Positions 1 through 7,668 of a stretch of 64,000 bases of DNA are shown piece after piece; position 1 is the first letter of the stretch; each line of letters starts with the position of its first letter. This DNA is from Methylobrevis albus. Its GTDB lineage: Bacteria > Pseudomonadota > Alphaproteobacteria > Rhizobiales > Pleomorphomonadaceae. The notes beneath the pieces were generated by a model, which was not told the DNA's origin, did no database searches, and saw only the letters and a program-made list of their open reading frames with translations. The translations under genes were made by a program, and so were the position numbers. The stretch spans positions 25,060-89,059 of the forward strand of contig NZ_JADZLT010000048.1 of the NCBI RefSeq assembly GCF_015904235.1, given 5' to 3'.

Positions 1-633
1 TCCCCCTTCGTCGTCATCCCCGCGAAAGCGGGGATCCAACATTCCACGGGAGAGGCGTTGGTGGATGGACCGCCGCATGGGCAGACAGTCCGCCCCCTTG
101 GTGAGTTGGATCCCCGCGTTTGCGGGGATGACGACCCAGAGGAAAGCGGGGGGTGAGAGGTCTTGCCCTGCTCCGTAGAGTCCATCGCCGAGTTCCCCGC
201 CCCACCCCGAGACGGAAATAGCTTGTCCACCCTCAAGTCCGCCTTCGTCGTCATCCCCGCGAAAGCGGGGATCCAACGATCCGCGGGAGAGGCGTTCGTG
301 GATGGACCGCGGCATGGGCAGACAGTCCGCCCCCGCGGAGAGTTGGATCCCCGCGTTCGCGGGGATGACGACCGAGAGGAAAGCGGGGGGTGAGAGGCCT
401 TGACCTGCTCGGTAGAGTCCATCGCCGAGCCCCCCGCCCCACCCCGAGACGGAAATAGCTTGTCCACCCTCAAGTCCGCCTTCGCCGTCATCCCCGCGAA
501 AGCGGGGATCCAACTTTCCGCGGGAGAGGCGTTCGTGGATAGACCGCGGCATGGGCAGACAGTCCGCCCCTGCGGAAAGTTGGATCCCCGCTTTCGCGGG
601 GATGACGACCGAAAGGAAAGCGGGGGGTGAGAC
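1..633. repeat. Tandem 237-bp palindromic repeat, about 2.7 copies
   Basis: The same block recurs with a spacing of exactly 237 bp (for example the GTCATCCCCGCG arm at 14, 251 and 488). Each unit carries a left arm CCCCGCGAAAGCGGGG and, about 100 bp on, an inverted arm ending in GGATGACGA, so the ends of a unit can pair into a long hairpin, and each arm is itself palindromic. Between arms, the copies differ by scattered substitutions. The third copy stops near 633. The first copy is cut by the window edge. Short reading frames across it are repeat-derived and not credible genes. Such CGTCATCCCCGCG palindromes are common intergenic repeats in alphaproteobacteria. Confidence 0.9.
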
Positions 634-640
634 GCCCCAC

Positions 641-691
641 CCCTCCCGACCCGGCCTGTGGCCGGGCCACCCTCCCCACGCGGGGGAGGGA
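641..691. repeat. Partial copy of a second intergenic palindromic element
   Basis: The segment, with CCCGACCCGGCC, GGCCGGGCCACC and CTCCCCACGCGGGGGAGGG, closely matches the right half of the element at 3276-3414 (compare 3361-3411). Only one arm is present here. It sits directly next to the 237-bp tandem array, so two repeat families abut in this gap. Confidence 0.75.
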
Positions 692-726
692 CGCGGGCGG
701 CCCTGCGGCTGGGGATGGCGGCCGCC

Positions 727-1539
727 TCAATCCTCATAGGAGTGCCCCGCGCGAAGACCCTCGCGCACGCGGTGCGCGAGCTTGAGGAACCCCGGGGTCT
801 CGCGGATGTCGAGGCCGCGGTCGCGCGGCAGGTCGGAGACGATCACGTCCTCGATTCGGCCGGGGCGCGGGCTCATCACCACGATCTTCGAGGAGAGGTA
901 GACCGCCTCGGGGATCGAGTGGGTGACGAAGACCACGGTCTTGGCCGTCTTCGCCCAGAGCTGCAGCAGCTGCTCGTTGAGGTGGTCGCGGACGATCTCG
1001 TCGAGGGCGCCGAAGGGCTCGTCCATCAGAAGGAGGTCGGGCTCCAGGGCCAGCGCGCGGGCGATCGAGGCGCGCTGCTGCATGCCGCCGGAAAGCTGCC
1101 AGGGATACTTGTTCTCGAAGCCGGCGAGGTTGACCAGCGCGAGGTTTTTCGCCACCCGCGCCTGCTGCTCGGCCTTTGAGAGCCCCATGATCTCCAGCGG
1201 CAGCGCGACGTTCTTCGCGATGGTGCGCCAGGGATAGAGCGCGGCGGCCTGGAAGACGTAGCCGTAGGCGCGGTCGAGGCGGGCCTGTTCCGGCGTGGTG
1301 CCGTTGACGGTGATCGAGCCGGCGGTCTGGCGCTCGAGGTCGGCGATGACGCGGAGCAGCGTGGTCTTGCCGCAGCCGGACGGGCCGATGAAAGAGACGA
1401 AGTCGCCCTTCTCGATGGTGAGGTCGATGTGCGAGAGCGCGTGCACCGGCCCGTCGCCCGTCTCGAAAGTGAGCGAGAGGTCGCGGATCGAGACCACGGA
1501 GGGTTTTGTCGGGGCGTCTTTTTGCAGTGCCATCGTCAT
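727..1539 (-). CDS. ABC transporter ATP-binding protein, NitT/TauT (SsuB-like) family
   Basis: A 270-aa ABC ATPase that would energise import of a small organic substrate at the inner membrane. Walker A GPSGCGKT is at residues 52-59, the Q-loop YVFQ near 93-96, the signature LSGGMQQ at 148-154 and Walker B LLLMDEP at 168-174. Length and motifs are those of the nitrate/sulfonate/taurine and HMP-precursor importer ATPases. It is the last visible gene of the minus-strand pyrimidine catabolism run (aminotransferase, hydrolase, dihydropyrimidinase, ATPase), which suggests a pyrimidine or hydantoin-like substrate; that is inference from context. No permease or binding protein is seen in the window; they may lie beyond the left edge. 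Start at 1539; a second ATG lies two codons in. Confidence 0.88.
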   Translation of the reverse strand: MTMALQKDAPTKPSVVSIRDLSLTFETGDGPVHALSHIDLTIEKGDFVSFIGPSGCGKTTLLRVIADLERQTAGSITVNGTTPEQARLDRAYGYVFQAAALYPWRTIAKNVALPLEIMGLSKAEQQARVAKNLALVNLAGFENKYPWQLSGGMQQRASIARALALEPDLLLMDEPFGALDEIVRDHLNEQLLQLWAKTAKTVVFVTHSIPEAVYLSSKIVVMSPRPGRIEDVIVSDLPRDRGLDIRETPGFLKLAHRVREGLRAGHSYED

Positions 1540-1556
1540 GCGGTGTTCCGTGGGGC

Positions 1557-1720
1557 CTTACCCCTCTCCCTGTCCCTCTCCCACAAGGGGAGAGGGGACG
1601 CAGGTTGCGGTGCTCGTCGTCACATCAGCGCTTCGGCCGGTGGGGCGGGCGTGTTTAGGCACGCTCTATCGCCGATCGTCCCCTCTCCCCTTGCGGGAGA
1701 GGGACAGGGTGAGGGGTGAG
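1557..1720. repeat. Inverted-repeat element (CCCTCTCC family)
   Basis: The left arm (1557-1600) and right arm (1677-1720) are near-perfect reverse complements of about 44 bp, containing CCCTGTCCCTCTCCC and GGGAGAGGGACAGGG. They are separated by about 76 bp of unrelated sequence. The element fills almost the whole gap between the ABC ATPase and dihydropyrimidinase genes. A transcript could form a long hairpin and so attenuate or stabilise the mRNA between the two genes. Confidence 0.85.
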
Positions 1721-1742
1721 CCCCGCGCCCGGCGCTTGGCCT

Positions 1743-3203
1743 TCACACACCCACCGGCATCAGCTTCGGATCGCGCGTCACCAGCCGCGGCGCGGTGAGC
1801 GCCTTCCAGGTCGAAAGCGCCTTGTTCACCGCCGGGAAGGGCCTCCGCGCGACGAACTTGCCGCGGCCGGGCACCGCCTCGTTCTGGCCGTCCTTCCAGA
1901 CGATCTCGCCACGCGAGATCGTGTAGCGCGGCAGGCCGGTGACCTCGACGCCCTCGAAGACGTTGTAGTCGATGATCGAGCGCTGGCCCGCGGCACTGAT
2001 CGTCTTCGTCTTCTTCGGGTCCCAGACGACGAGGTCGGCGTCGGAGCCGGGCAGGATCGCGCCCTTCTGCGGGTAGATGTTGAGGATCTGGGCGATGTTG
2101 GTGGAGGTCGCGGCGACGAACTCGTTCGGCGTGATGCGGCCCGTGGTGACGCCCCTGGTCCAGAGCACCGGCATGCGGTCCTCGAGCCCGCCGGTGCCGT
2201 TCGGGATGCGGGTGAAGTCGCCGAGGCCCATGCGCTTCTGCGCCGTAGTGAAGGCGCAGTGGTCGGTGGCGACGACCTGCAGCGAGCCGGACGACAGGCC
2301 GGCCCACAGGCTGTCCTGATGCGCCTTGTTGCGGAACGGCGGGCTCATCACGCGGCGGGCGGCGTAGTCCCAGTCGGCGTTGAAGTACTCGCCCTCGTCG
2401 AGGGTGAGATGCTGCACCAGCGGCTCGCCGTAGACGCGCATGCCCTTCTGCCGCGCCCGGCGGATCGCCTCGTGGCTCTGCTCGCAGGAGACGTGCACGA
2501 TATAGACCGGCACGCCGGCGGCATCCGCGATCATGATCGCCCGGTTGGTCGCCTCGCCCTCCACTTCCGGCGGGCGCGAGAAGGCGTGGCCCTCGGGGCC
2601 GGTGACGCCATCGGCGAGAAACTTCTGCTGCAAGGCGGCGACGACGTCGCCGTTCTCGGCGTGGACGAGCGGCAGCGCGCCGAGCGCGGCGCAGCGCGAG
2701 AACGACGCGAACATCTCGTCGTCGTTGACCATCAGCGCGCCCTTGTAGGCCATGAAGTGCTTGAAGGTGTTGACGCCGCGGCCGACGACGGCCTGCATTT
2801 CCTCGAAGATCCTCTCGTTCCAGCCGACGATGCACATGTGGAACGAATAGTCGGCCACCACCTGCGGCTTCGCCCGGCCCTCCCAGGCGTCGAGCGCGGC
2901 GATCAGCGAGCCGTCCGGGCCGTCGGGGATCACGAAGTCGACCACGGTGGTGGTGCCGCCGGAGATCGCGGCCATGGTGCCGCTCTCGAAGGTCTCGGCG
3001 GCGGTGGTGCCCATGAACGGCATCTGCAGGTGGGTGTGCGGGTCGATGCCGCCCGGCATGATGAACGCGTCCGTCGCGTCGATCACCTCGTCGCCGACGA
3101 GATTCGGGCCGATCGCGGCGATCGTCTCGCCCTCGATCAGGATGTCGGCCTCGTAGGTGCGGTCCGCGGCGACGATGGTGCCGCCCTTGATGACTTTCGA
3201 CAT
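1743..3203 (-). CDS. hydA: Dihydropyrimidinase (D-hydantoinase family)
   Basis: A 486-aa cytosolic amidohydrolase that opens the ring of dihydrouracil/dihydrothymine to N-carbamoyl-beta-alanine or its methyl analogue, the second step of reductive pyrimidine breakdown. The metal-binding HTH is at residues 56-58 (GGIDPHTHLQMPF), the lysine expected to be carboxylated is in FMAYK (about K154), and further metal/active-site residues are in HAENGDV, SCEQSHEA and ATDHCAF. Full family length. The ATG at 3203 was chosen because MSKVIKGGTIV matches the family N-terminus; the upstream in-frame extension is not family-like. Its neighbours supply the steps before (PreT/PreA) and after (M20 hydrolase). 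Confidence 0.95.
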   Translation of the reverse strand: MSKVIKGGTIVAADRTYEADILIEGETIAAIGPNLVGDEVIDATDAFIMPGGIDPHTHLQMPFMGTTAAETFESGTMAAISGGTTTVVDFVIPDGPDGSLIAALDAWEGRAKPQVVADYSFHMCIVGWNERIFEEMQAVVGRGVNTFKHFMAYKGALMVNDDEMFASFSRCAALGALPLVHAENGDVVAALQQKFLADGVTGPEGHAFSRPPEVEGEATNRAIMIADAAGVPVYIVHVSCEQSHEAIRRARQKGMRVYGEPLVQHLTLDEGEYFNADWDYAARRVMSPPFRNKAHQDSLWAGLSSGSLQVVATDHCAFTTAQKRMGLGDFTRIPNGTGGLEDRMPVLWTRGVTTGRITPNEFVAATSTNIAQILNIYPQKGAILPGSDADLVVWDPKKTKTISAAGQRSIIDYNVFEGVEVTGLPRYTISRGEIVWKDGQNEAVPGRGKFVARRPFPAVNKALSTWKALTAPRLVTRDPKLMPVGV

Positions 3204-3275
3204 GTCGCTGTCCCCTGGTGTTCTTCTGACCTGGTGTTGCGTGGTGGCGGCTGGCGCAGGCGGACCGGTCGGCGA

Positions 3276-3414
3276 CATCCCTCCCCCTCGTGGGGAGGGT
3301 GGCGAGCGCAGCGAGCCGGGAGGGGTTACGGCCTCTCCGCGAATCGAGGCGCGGCTGCTACCCTTCCCGACCCGGCCTTCGGCCGGGCCACCCTCCCCAC
3401 GAGGGGGAGGGATG
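3276..3414. repeat. Inverted-repeat element (CCCTCCCC family), full copy
   Basis: Perfect 25-bp terminal arms at 3276-3300 and 3390-3414, with CTCCCCCTCGTGGGGAGGG and its reverse complement, flank an interior that holds a second palindrome, CCCGGCCTTCGGCCGGG. It occupies the gap between the hydrolase and dihydropyrimidinase genes and is related to the partial copy at 641-691. It looks like a dispersed intergenic repeat able to fold as a cruciform or mRNA hairpin. Confidence 0.88.
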
Positions 3415-3432
3415 GGCGCAAGCCCCTCCGCC

Positions 3433-4686
3433 CTACCCTTCCACCACTCCCGCCGTCTCGATCACCGCGTGCAGCAGCACGTCGGTGCCGGCCGTCGCCC
3501 ATTCCTTCGAGATGTCCTCGTCCTCGTTGTGGCTGAGCCCGTCGACGCAGGGGCAGAAGATCATCGCGGTCGGGGCGAGGCGATTGATCCAGCAGGCGTC
3601 GTGGCCGGCGCCGGAAATGATGTCGCGGTGCGAATAGCCCAGCCGGTCGGCGCCGGCACGGATGCGGCCGAGCAGTGTCTCGTCGAAGGCGACGGGGTCG
3701 AAGTGCCCAGAGACCTCGATCGTGAGGCCGAGGCCGAGTGCCTCGGCGATCTTCGGCGCTTCTTCCTCGAAGCGGGCCTTCATGCCGTTCAGCGTGCCGA
3801 GATCCGGCGAGCGGAAGTCGACGGTGAAGACCACCTTGCCGGGGATGACGTTGCGCGAGTTGGGATAGACCTCGACGTGGCCGATGGCGCCGACCGCGGC
3901 GGGCTGGTTGGCCATGGCGATGGTGTGCACCAGCTCGGTCAGCCGCGCCATGCCGAGGCCGGCGTTGCGGCGCATCGGCATCGGGGTCGAGCCGGTGTGG
4001 CTGTCCTTTCCGGTCAGCGTCACCTGCAGCCACCAGAGCCCCTGCCCGTGCGTGACGACGCCGATGTCCTTGCCTTCCGCCTCGAGGATCGGCCCCTGCT
4101 CGATGTGGAGTTCGAGCAGCGCGGCGAGCTTGCGGGTGCCGACCGGCTCCTCGCCCTCGAAGCCGATCCGCTTCAGCTCGTCGCCGAACGAAAGACCTTT
4201 TGCGTCGGTGCGGCCCTTGGCCCAGGTCTCGTCGTGCACGCCGGCGAAGACGCCGGAGGCGAGCATGGCGGGGGCAAAGCGCGTGCCCTCCTCGTTCGAC
4301 CAGTTCACCACCTCGACCGGGTGTTTGGTGCGGATGCCGAGGTCGTTGAGGCTGCGGACGACTTCGAGGGCCCCCAGCACGCCGAGTACGCCGTCGAACT
4401 TGCCGCCCGTCGGCTGGGTGTCGAGGTGGCTGCCGACCATCACGGGCAGCGCCTCCGGATCGGTGCCGGGACGCGTCGCGAACATGTTGCCCATGCTGTC
4501 GACGGCCACCGTGCAGCCGGCGTCCTCGGCCCAAGCCTTGAACAGCAGGCGGCCGTCGCGGTCGGCATCGGTCAGCGTCTGGCGATTGTTGCCGCCGCGC
4601 ACGCCCGGGCCGATCTTCGCCATCTCCATCAGGCTGTCCCACAGCCGGTCGCCGTTGACGCGCAGGTTGGAGAGCGGGGTGGTCAT
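3433..4686 (-). CDS. M20-family N-carbamoyl-amino acid hydrolase (beta-ureidopropionase role)
   Basis: A 417-aa zinc-dependent amidase that releases CO2 and ammonia from N-carbamoyl-beta-alanine, giving beta-alanine. The family metal site is visible: H87 in GSHLDTQPTGGKFD with D98, and the E132-E133 pair in NWSNEEGTRF; GHDACWINR near the C-terminus is also typical. Length fits the HyuC/AmaB/PydC group. N-carbamoyl-L-amino acid hydrolases and allantoate amidohydrolases share the fold, so substrate is assigned by context: the gene sits between the dihydropyrimidinase and the omega-amino acid aminotransferase. The 229-bp gap downstream is filled by an inverted-repeat element. Confidence 0.9.
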   Translation of the reverse strand: MTTPLSNLRVNGDRLWDSLMEMAKIGPGVRGGNNRQTLTDADRDGRLLFKAWAEDAGCTVAVDSMGNMFATRPGTDPEALPVMVGSHLDTQPTGGKFDGVLGVLGALEVVRSLNDLGIRTKHPVEVVNWSNEEGTRFAPAMLASGVFAGVHDETWAKGRTDAKGLSFGDELKRIGFEGEEPVGTRKLAALLELHIEQGPILEAEGKDIGVVTHGQGLWWLQVTLTGKDSHTGSTPMPMRRNAGLGMARLTELVHTIAMANQPAAVGAIGHVEVYPNSRNVIPGKVVFTVDFRSPDLGTLNGMKARFEEEAPKIAEALGLGLTIEVSGHFDPVAFDETLLGRIRAGADRLGYSHRDIISGAGHDACWINRLAPTAMIFCPCVDGLSHNEDEDISKEWATAGTDVLLHAVIETAGVVEG

Positions 4687-4749
4687 CGACGGGTACTCCG
4701 GGCGTCGGGAAGAGGCGGCCGCTGCGGGGCGGCCGCGGGTCCAGTCAGG

Positions 4750-6105
4750 TCAGGCGAGATCCTTCAGGATCATCGCCAGCGTCGCGACGATCTCGTCGAT
4801 GTGCTCCTTCTCGACGATCAGCGGCGGCGACAGGGCGATGATGTCGCCGGTGGTGCGGATCAGCACCCCCTTCTCGTAGGCCTTCAGGAAGGCGGTGAAG
4901 GCGCGCTTGGTCGGCTGGCCGGGGATCGGCTCCAGCTCGATCGCGCCGACGAGGCCGATGTTGCGGATGTCGATGACGTGCGGCATGCCGCGCAGCGAAT
5001 GCAGCGCCGTCTGCCAGTAGGTGCCGAGGCCCTTGCCGTCGCCCGGCTCGTCGCCGTCCATGGCGCCCTTCGTCAGCAGCCCTTCCTCGGCATAGGTGTC
5101 GAGGGTGGCGAGCGCCGCGGCGCAGGCGAGCGGGTGGCCGGAATAGGTATAGCCGTGGAAGAACTCGATCAGGTGCTCCGGCCCGGTCATGAAGGCGTCG
5201 TAGATCTTCTTCTGGGCGAAGACGGCGCCCATCGGCACGACACCGTTGGAGATGCCCTTGGCGGTGACGACGAGGTCCGGCATCACGCCGAAATAGTCGA
5301 CCGCGAACGGCGTGCCGAGGCGGCCGAAGCCGGTGATGACCTCGTCGAAGATCAGCAGCACGTCGTACTTGTCGCAGATCTCGCGGATGCGCTGCAGGTA
5401 GCCCTTCGGCGGGATCAGCACGCCGGTGGAGCCGGCGACCGGCTCGATGATCACGGCCGCGACCGTCGAGGCGTCGTGCAGCAGGATGACGCGCTCGAGC
5501 TCGTCGGCGAACTCGGCGCCGTACTCCGGCACGCCGCGCGAGAAGGCGTTGCGGGCGAGATCGTGGGTGTGGCGGATGTGGTCGACGCCGCCGAGCAGCG
5601 TGCCGAACATCTTGCGGTTGGTGACGATGCCGCCGACCGAGATGCCGCCGAAGTTGACGCCGTGATAGCCGCGCTCGCGGCCGATCAGCCGGGTCTTGGC
5701 GCCGTTGCCCTTCACGCGCTGGTAGGCGAGCGCGATCTTCAGCGCCGTCTCGACCGATTCGGAGCCGGAGTTGGTGAAGAAGACGTGGTCGAGCGGGCTC
5801 GGCATCATCGCGGTGAGGCGCGAGGCGAGCTCGAACACCTTCGGATGGCCCATCTGGAAGGCCGGGGCGTAGTCGAGCTCGCCGATCTGGTTGGCGACCG
5901 CCTCGACGATCTTCGGCCGCGCGTGGCCGGCGTTGACGCACCAGAGCCCGGCGGTGCCGTCGAGCACCTTCCGGCCGTCGGAGCTCGTGTAATACATGCC
6001 CTTGGCCGAGACGAGCAGGCGGGGATCCTGCTTGAACTGCCGGTTTGCCGTGAACGGCATCCAGAAGGCGTCGAGATTGTTGGCGGTGTTGCGGCTATCG
6101 GCCAT
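4750..6105 (-). CDS. Omega-amino acid:pyruvate aminotransferase (class III, PLP)
   Basis: A 451-aa class III aminotransferase. It should transfer the amino group of beta-alanine (or 3-aminoisobutyrate) to pyruvate, giving malonate semialdehyde and alanine, the last amino-nitrogen step of reductive pyrimidine breakdown. Visible are the PLP lysine K283 in TAKGISNG, the PLP-binding D254 in LIFDEVITGFGR, and NSGSESVETALK at 112-123. The ATG at 6105 was chosen because MADSRNTANNLDAFWMPFT matches the family start and the upstream in-frame stretch is Arg/Pro-rich and unlike it. First gene of the minus-strand run, transcribed divergently from rutR across a RutR-like operator. Confidence 0.92.
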   Translation of the reverse strand: MADSRNTANNLDAFWMPFTANRQFKQDPRLLVSAKGMYYTSSDGRKVLDGTAGLWCVNAGHARPKIVEAVANQIGELDYAPAFQMGHPKVFELASRLTAMMPSPLDHVFFTNSGSESVETALKIALAYQRVKGNGAKTRLIGRERGYHGVNFGGISVGGIVTNRKMFGTLLGGVDHIRHTHDLARNAFSRGVPEYGAEFADELERVILLHDASTVAAVIIEPVAGSTGVLIPPKGYLQRIREICDKYDVLLIFDEVITGFGRLGTPFAVDYFGVMPDLVVTAKGISNGVVPMGAVFAQKKIYDAFMTGPEHLIEFFHGYTYSGHPLACAAALATLDTYAEEGLLTKGAMDGDEPGDGKGLGTYWQTALHSLRGMPHVIDIRNIGLVGAIELEPIPGQPTKRAFTAFLKAYEKGVLIRTTGDIIALSPPLIVEKEHIDEIVATLAMILKDLA

Positions 6106-6270
6106 CGGAGGCTCCCGGGTATGTCTGGTCAGTCGGAACCGGCACTCGGCAGGGCGCGCCGCGGCAGGCAGGGAGCGCCCGATGGCCACGCCGCAGAGGG
6201 CCGGACGCCTTCCGGTCGTGGCGCGCGGCCGTGCCCGAAACGCATCTGACCGCAAGCACTTGCAAAAATC

Positions 6271-6286
6271 CTGACTGATCGGTCAA
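6271..6286 (+). promoter_or_regulatory. Putative RutR operator between aminotransferase and rutR
   Basis: The 16-mer CTGACTGATCGGTCAA is an imperfect dyad centred on GATC. It matches the E. coli RutR box TTGACCA-NN-TGGTCAA in the GGTCAA half exactly and the other half at most positions. It lies about 165 bp upstream of the aminotransferase start and about 105 bp upstream of rutR, so it could control both. A similar 16-mer sits at 10541-10556. Confidence 0.6.
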
Positions 6287-6391
6287 CATAAGGCTATTGG
6301 ATGCCCAATATGGCCTCAAGCGCTTTTTTGCGGCAGGCCGATCGCAGGAATACGGACCGGACCGCTGCACGCGTGGGGAACTGAGGCGCCG

Positions 6392-7042
6392 ATGCTCACC
6401 GAGAATTCCGCCCGCGCCAGCCAGAGCAAGAAGCGCACCCGAATCCAGATCGAGAACGAGGAACGCATCCTCGACGCGGCGCTGGACGTGTTCTCGAGCT
6501 TCGGCTTTCGCGGCGCCACCGTCGACCAGATCGCCGAGCGCGCCGGCATGTCGAAGCCGAACCTGCTCTACTACTTCCGGCGCAAGCAGGACATCTACGT
6601 CGCCGTGCTGACCCGCACGCTGGAGAACTGGCTGACGCCGCTCGGCGCGCTCGACCCGGACGGCGAGCCGGAGGCCGAGATCCGCGCCTATGTCGGACAG
6701 AAGCTGGCGCTGTCGCGTGATGCGCCGATGGAGTCGCGGCTGTTCGCCAACGAGGTGCTGCAGGGGGCGCCGATGCTGGGGCCGCTGCTCGCCACCGACC
6801 TGAAGGAGATCGTCGACGCCAAGGCCGCCGTGCTCGCCGGCTGGATCGCCGCCGGAAAGCTCGCCGCCGTGGACCCGGTGCATCTCATCTTCATGATCTG
6901 GGCGATGACGCAGCACTACGCCGACTTCGACACCCAGATCCAGGCGGTCACCGGCCGCGGCGTCGCCACCGACGCGGCGACCTTCGAGCGGGCGCGGGAG
7001 ACGGTGGACCAGATCCTGTTTCGCGGCATCCTGCCCCGCTGA
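6392..7042 (+). CDS. rutR: TetR-family regulator, RutR-like
   Basis: A 216-aa one-component repressor. The N-terminal TetR DNA-binding domain (about residues 23-75) contains the helix-turn-helix ATVDQIAERAGMSKPNLLYY. The C-terminal ligand domain has RutR-type features (ESRLFANEVLQGAP, HLIFMIWAMTQHYADF). E. coli RutR binds uracil and thymine and releases DNA. Here the gene is divergent from the catabolic genes, with operator-like dyads in front of both catabolic transcription units, so it should de-repress the locus when pyrimidines are present. The pathway regulated is the reductive one, not the E. coli Rut pathway. The family call is firm; ligand and operators are inferred. Confidence 0.88.
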   Translation: MLTENSARASQSKKRTRIQIENEERILDAALDVFSSFGFRGATVDQIAERAGMSKPNLLYYFRRKQDIYVAVLTRTLENWLTPLGALDPDGEPEAEIRAYVGQKLALSRDAPMESRLFANEVLQGAPMLGPLLATDLKEIVDAKAAVLAGWIAAGKLAAVDPVHLIFMIWAMTQHYADFDTQIQAVTGRGVATDAATFERARETVDQILFRGILPR

Positions 7043-7182
7043 GCCGGCCGAGCCGTACGCGGCGCGGCGAGCCGCACCGGCGGCGGCCGGGCGCATGGGG
7101 AAAATGTTGGCGGCGCCATACATCGAACCTAAAGACCCTTCATGCAGGCTATACGCCGATTGATGACTCGAAGGACGTTCCC

Positions 7183-7656
7183 ATGAAGACCGCAGCCGCC
7201 CTTTCGGGCCTCTGCCTCGCCCTCGCCGCCCTGCCGGCGCAGGCGGCCAGCACCGACGTCGTCTTCAAGGGCGGCGGCACCATCACGCGGGTCAGCGGCT
7301 GCACCGGCGAAACTCCCGACAAGCAGTTCTTCGTCGGCACGTACCTGACGCCGGTCGCCGGCTCGACCAACGGCGACAACACCATCCTGACCTTCCACTT
7401 CGACGGCCATTCGTCCGAAGGCTTCCAGAAGAACGACGGCCGCATCGGCTCGACCTTCGAGAAGGTCTGGAACGTCCACATCAGCGATCGCCTCGACAGC
7501 TTCGACCCGATGATGCGGATCACCTCGCAGTCGCCCTCGACGATCACCGCGACGACGCAGAGCGTCGTGGTGAGCGGCGCGGTGAAGGGCTGGAACCGCG
7601 GGCCGAACTGCATCGTGTTCTTCACGATGCGGCTGACGCGCGACCTGTTGCCCTGA
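7183..7656 (+). CDS. Small secreted protein of unknown function
   Basis: A 157-aa protein with a clear signal peptide: MKTAAALSGLCLALAALPAQAAS, with AQA-A as likely cleavage site near residue 23. The mature part is about 134 aa, with two cysteines (SGCTGE and PNCIVF) that could form one disulfide, and is rich in Thr/Ser/Gly beta-strand-like segments. I do not recognise the family. It lies downstream of rutR with a 140-bp gap and converges on preA with only 12 bp between stop codons. Placement inside the pyrimidine locus is suggestive only. Confidence 0.7.
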   Translation: MKTAAALSGLCLALAALPAQAASTDVVFKGGGTITRVSGCTGETPDKQFFVGTYLTPVAGSTNGDNTILTFHFDGHSSEGFQKNDGRIGSTFEKVWNVHISDRLDSFDPMMRITSQSPSTITATTQSVVVSGAVKGWNRGPNCIVFFTMRLTRDLLP

Positions 7657-7668
7657 GGCTCCGCCGCC

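Noticed and set aside
163..630. Two 76-codon frames in the left repeat array
   Set aside because: They are translations of the tandem repeat itself, and recur because the DNA recurs; no start signal.
1..633. CRISPR array
   Set aside because: The repeat unit is 237 bp with internal inverted arms and the intervening sequence is itself repeated, so there are no unique spacers and no cas genes nearby.
3157..6249. A plus-strand open frame of over 1000 codons opposite the dihydropyrimidinase, hydrolase and aminotransferase genes
   Set aside because: It is a shadow: Arg/Gly/Asp/His-rich with no domain, produced by third-position GC bias opposite three well-recognised genes.
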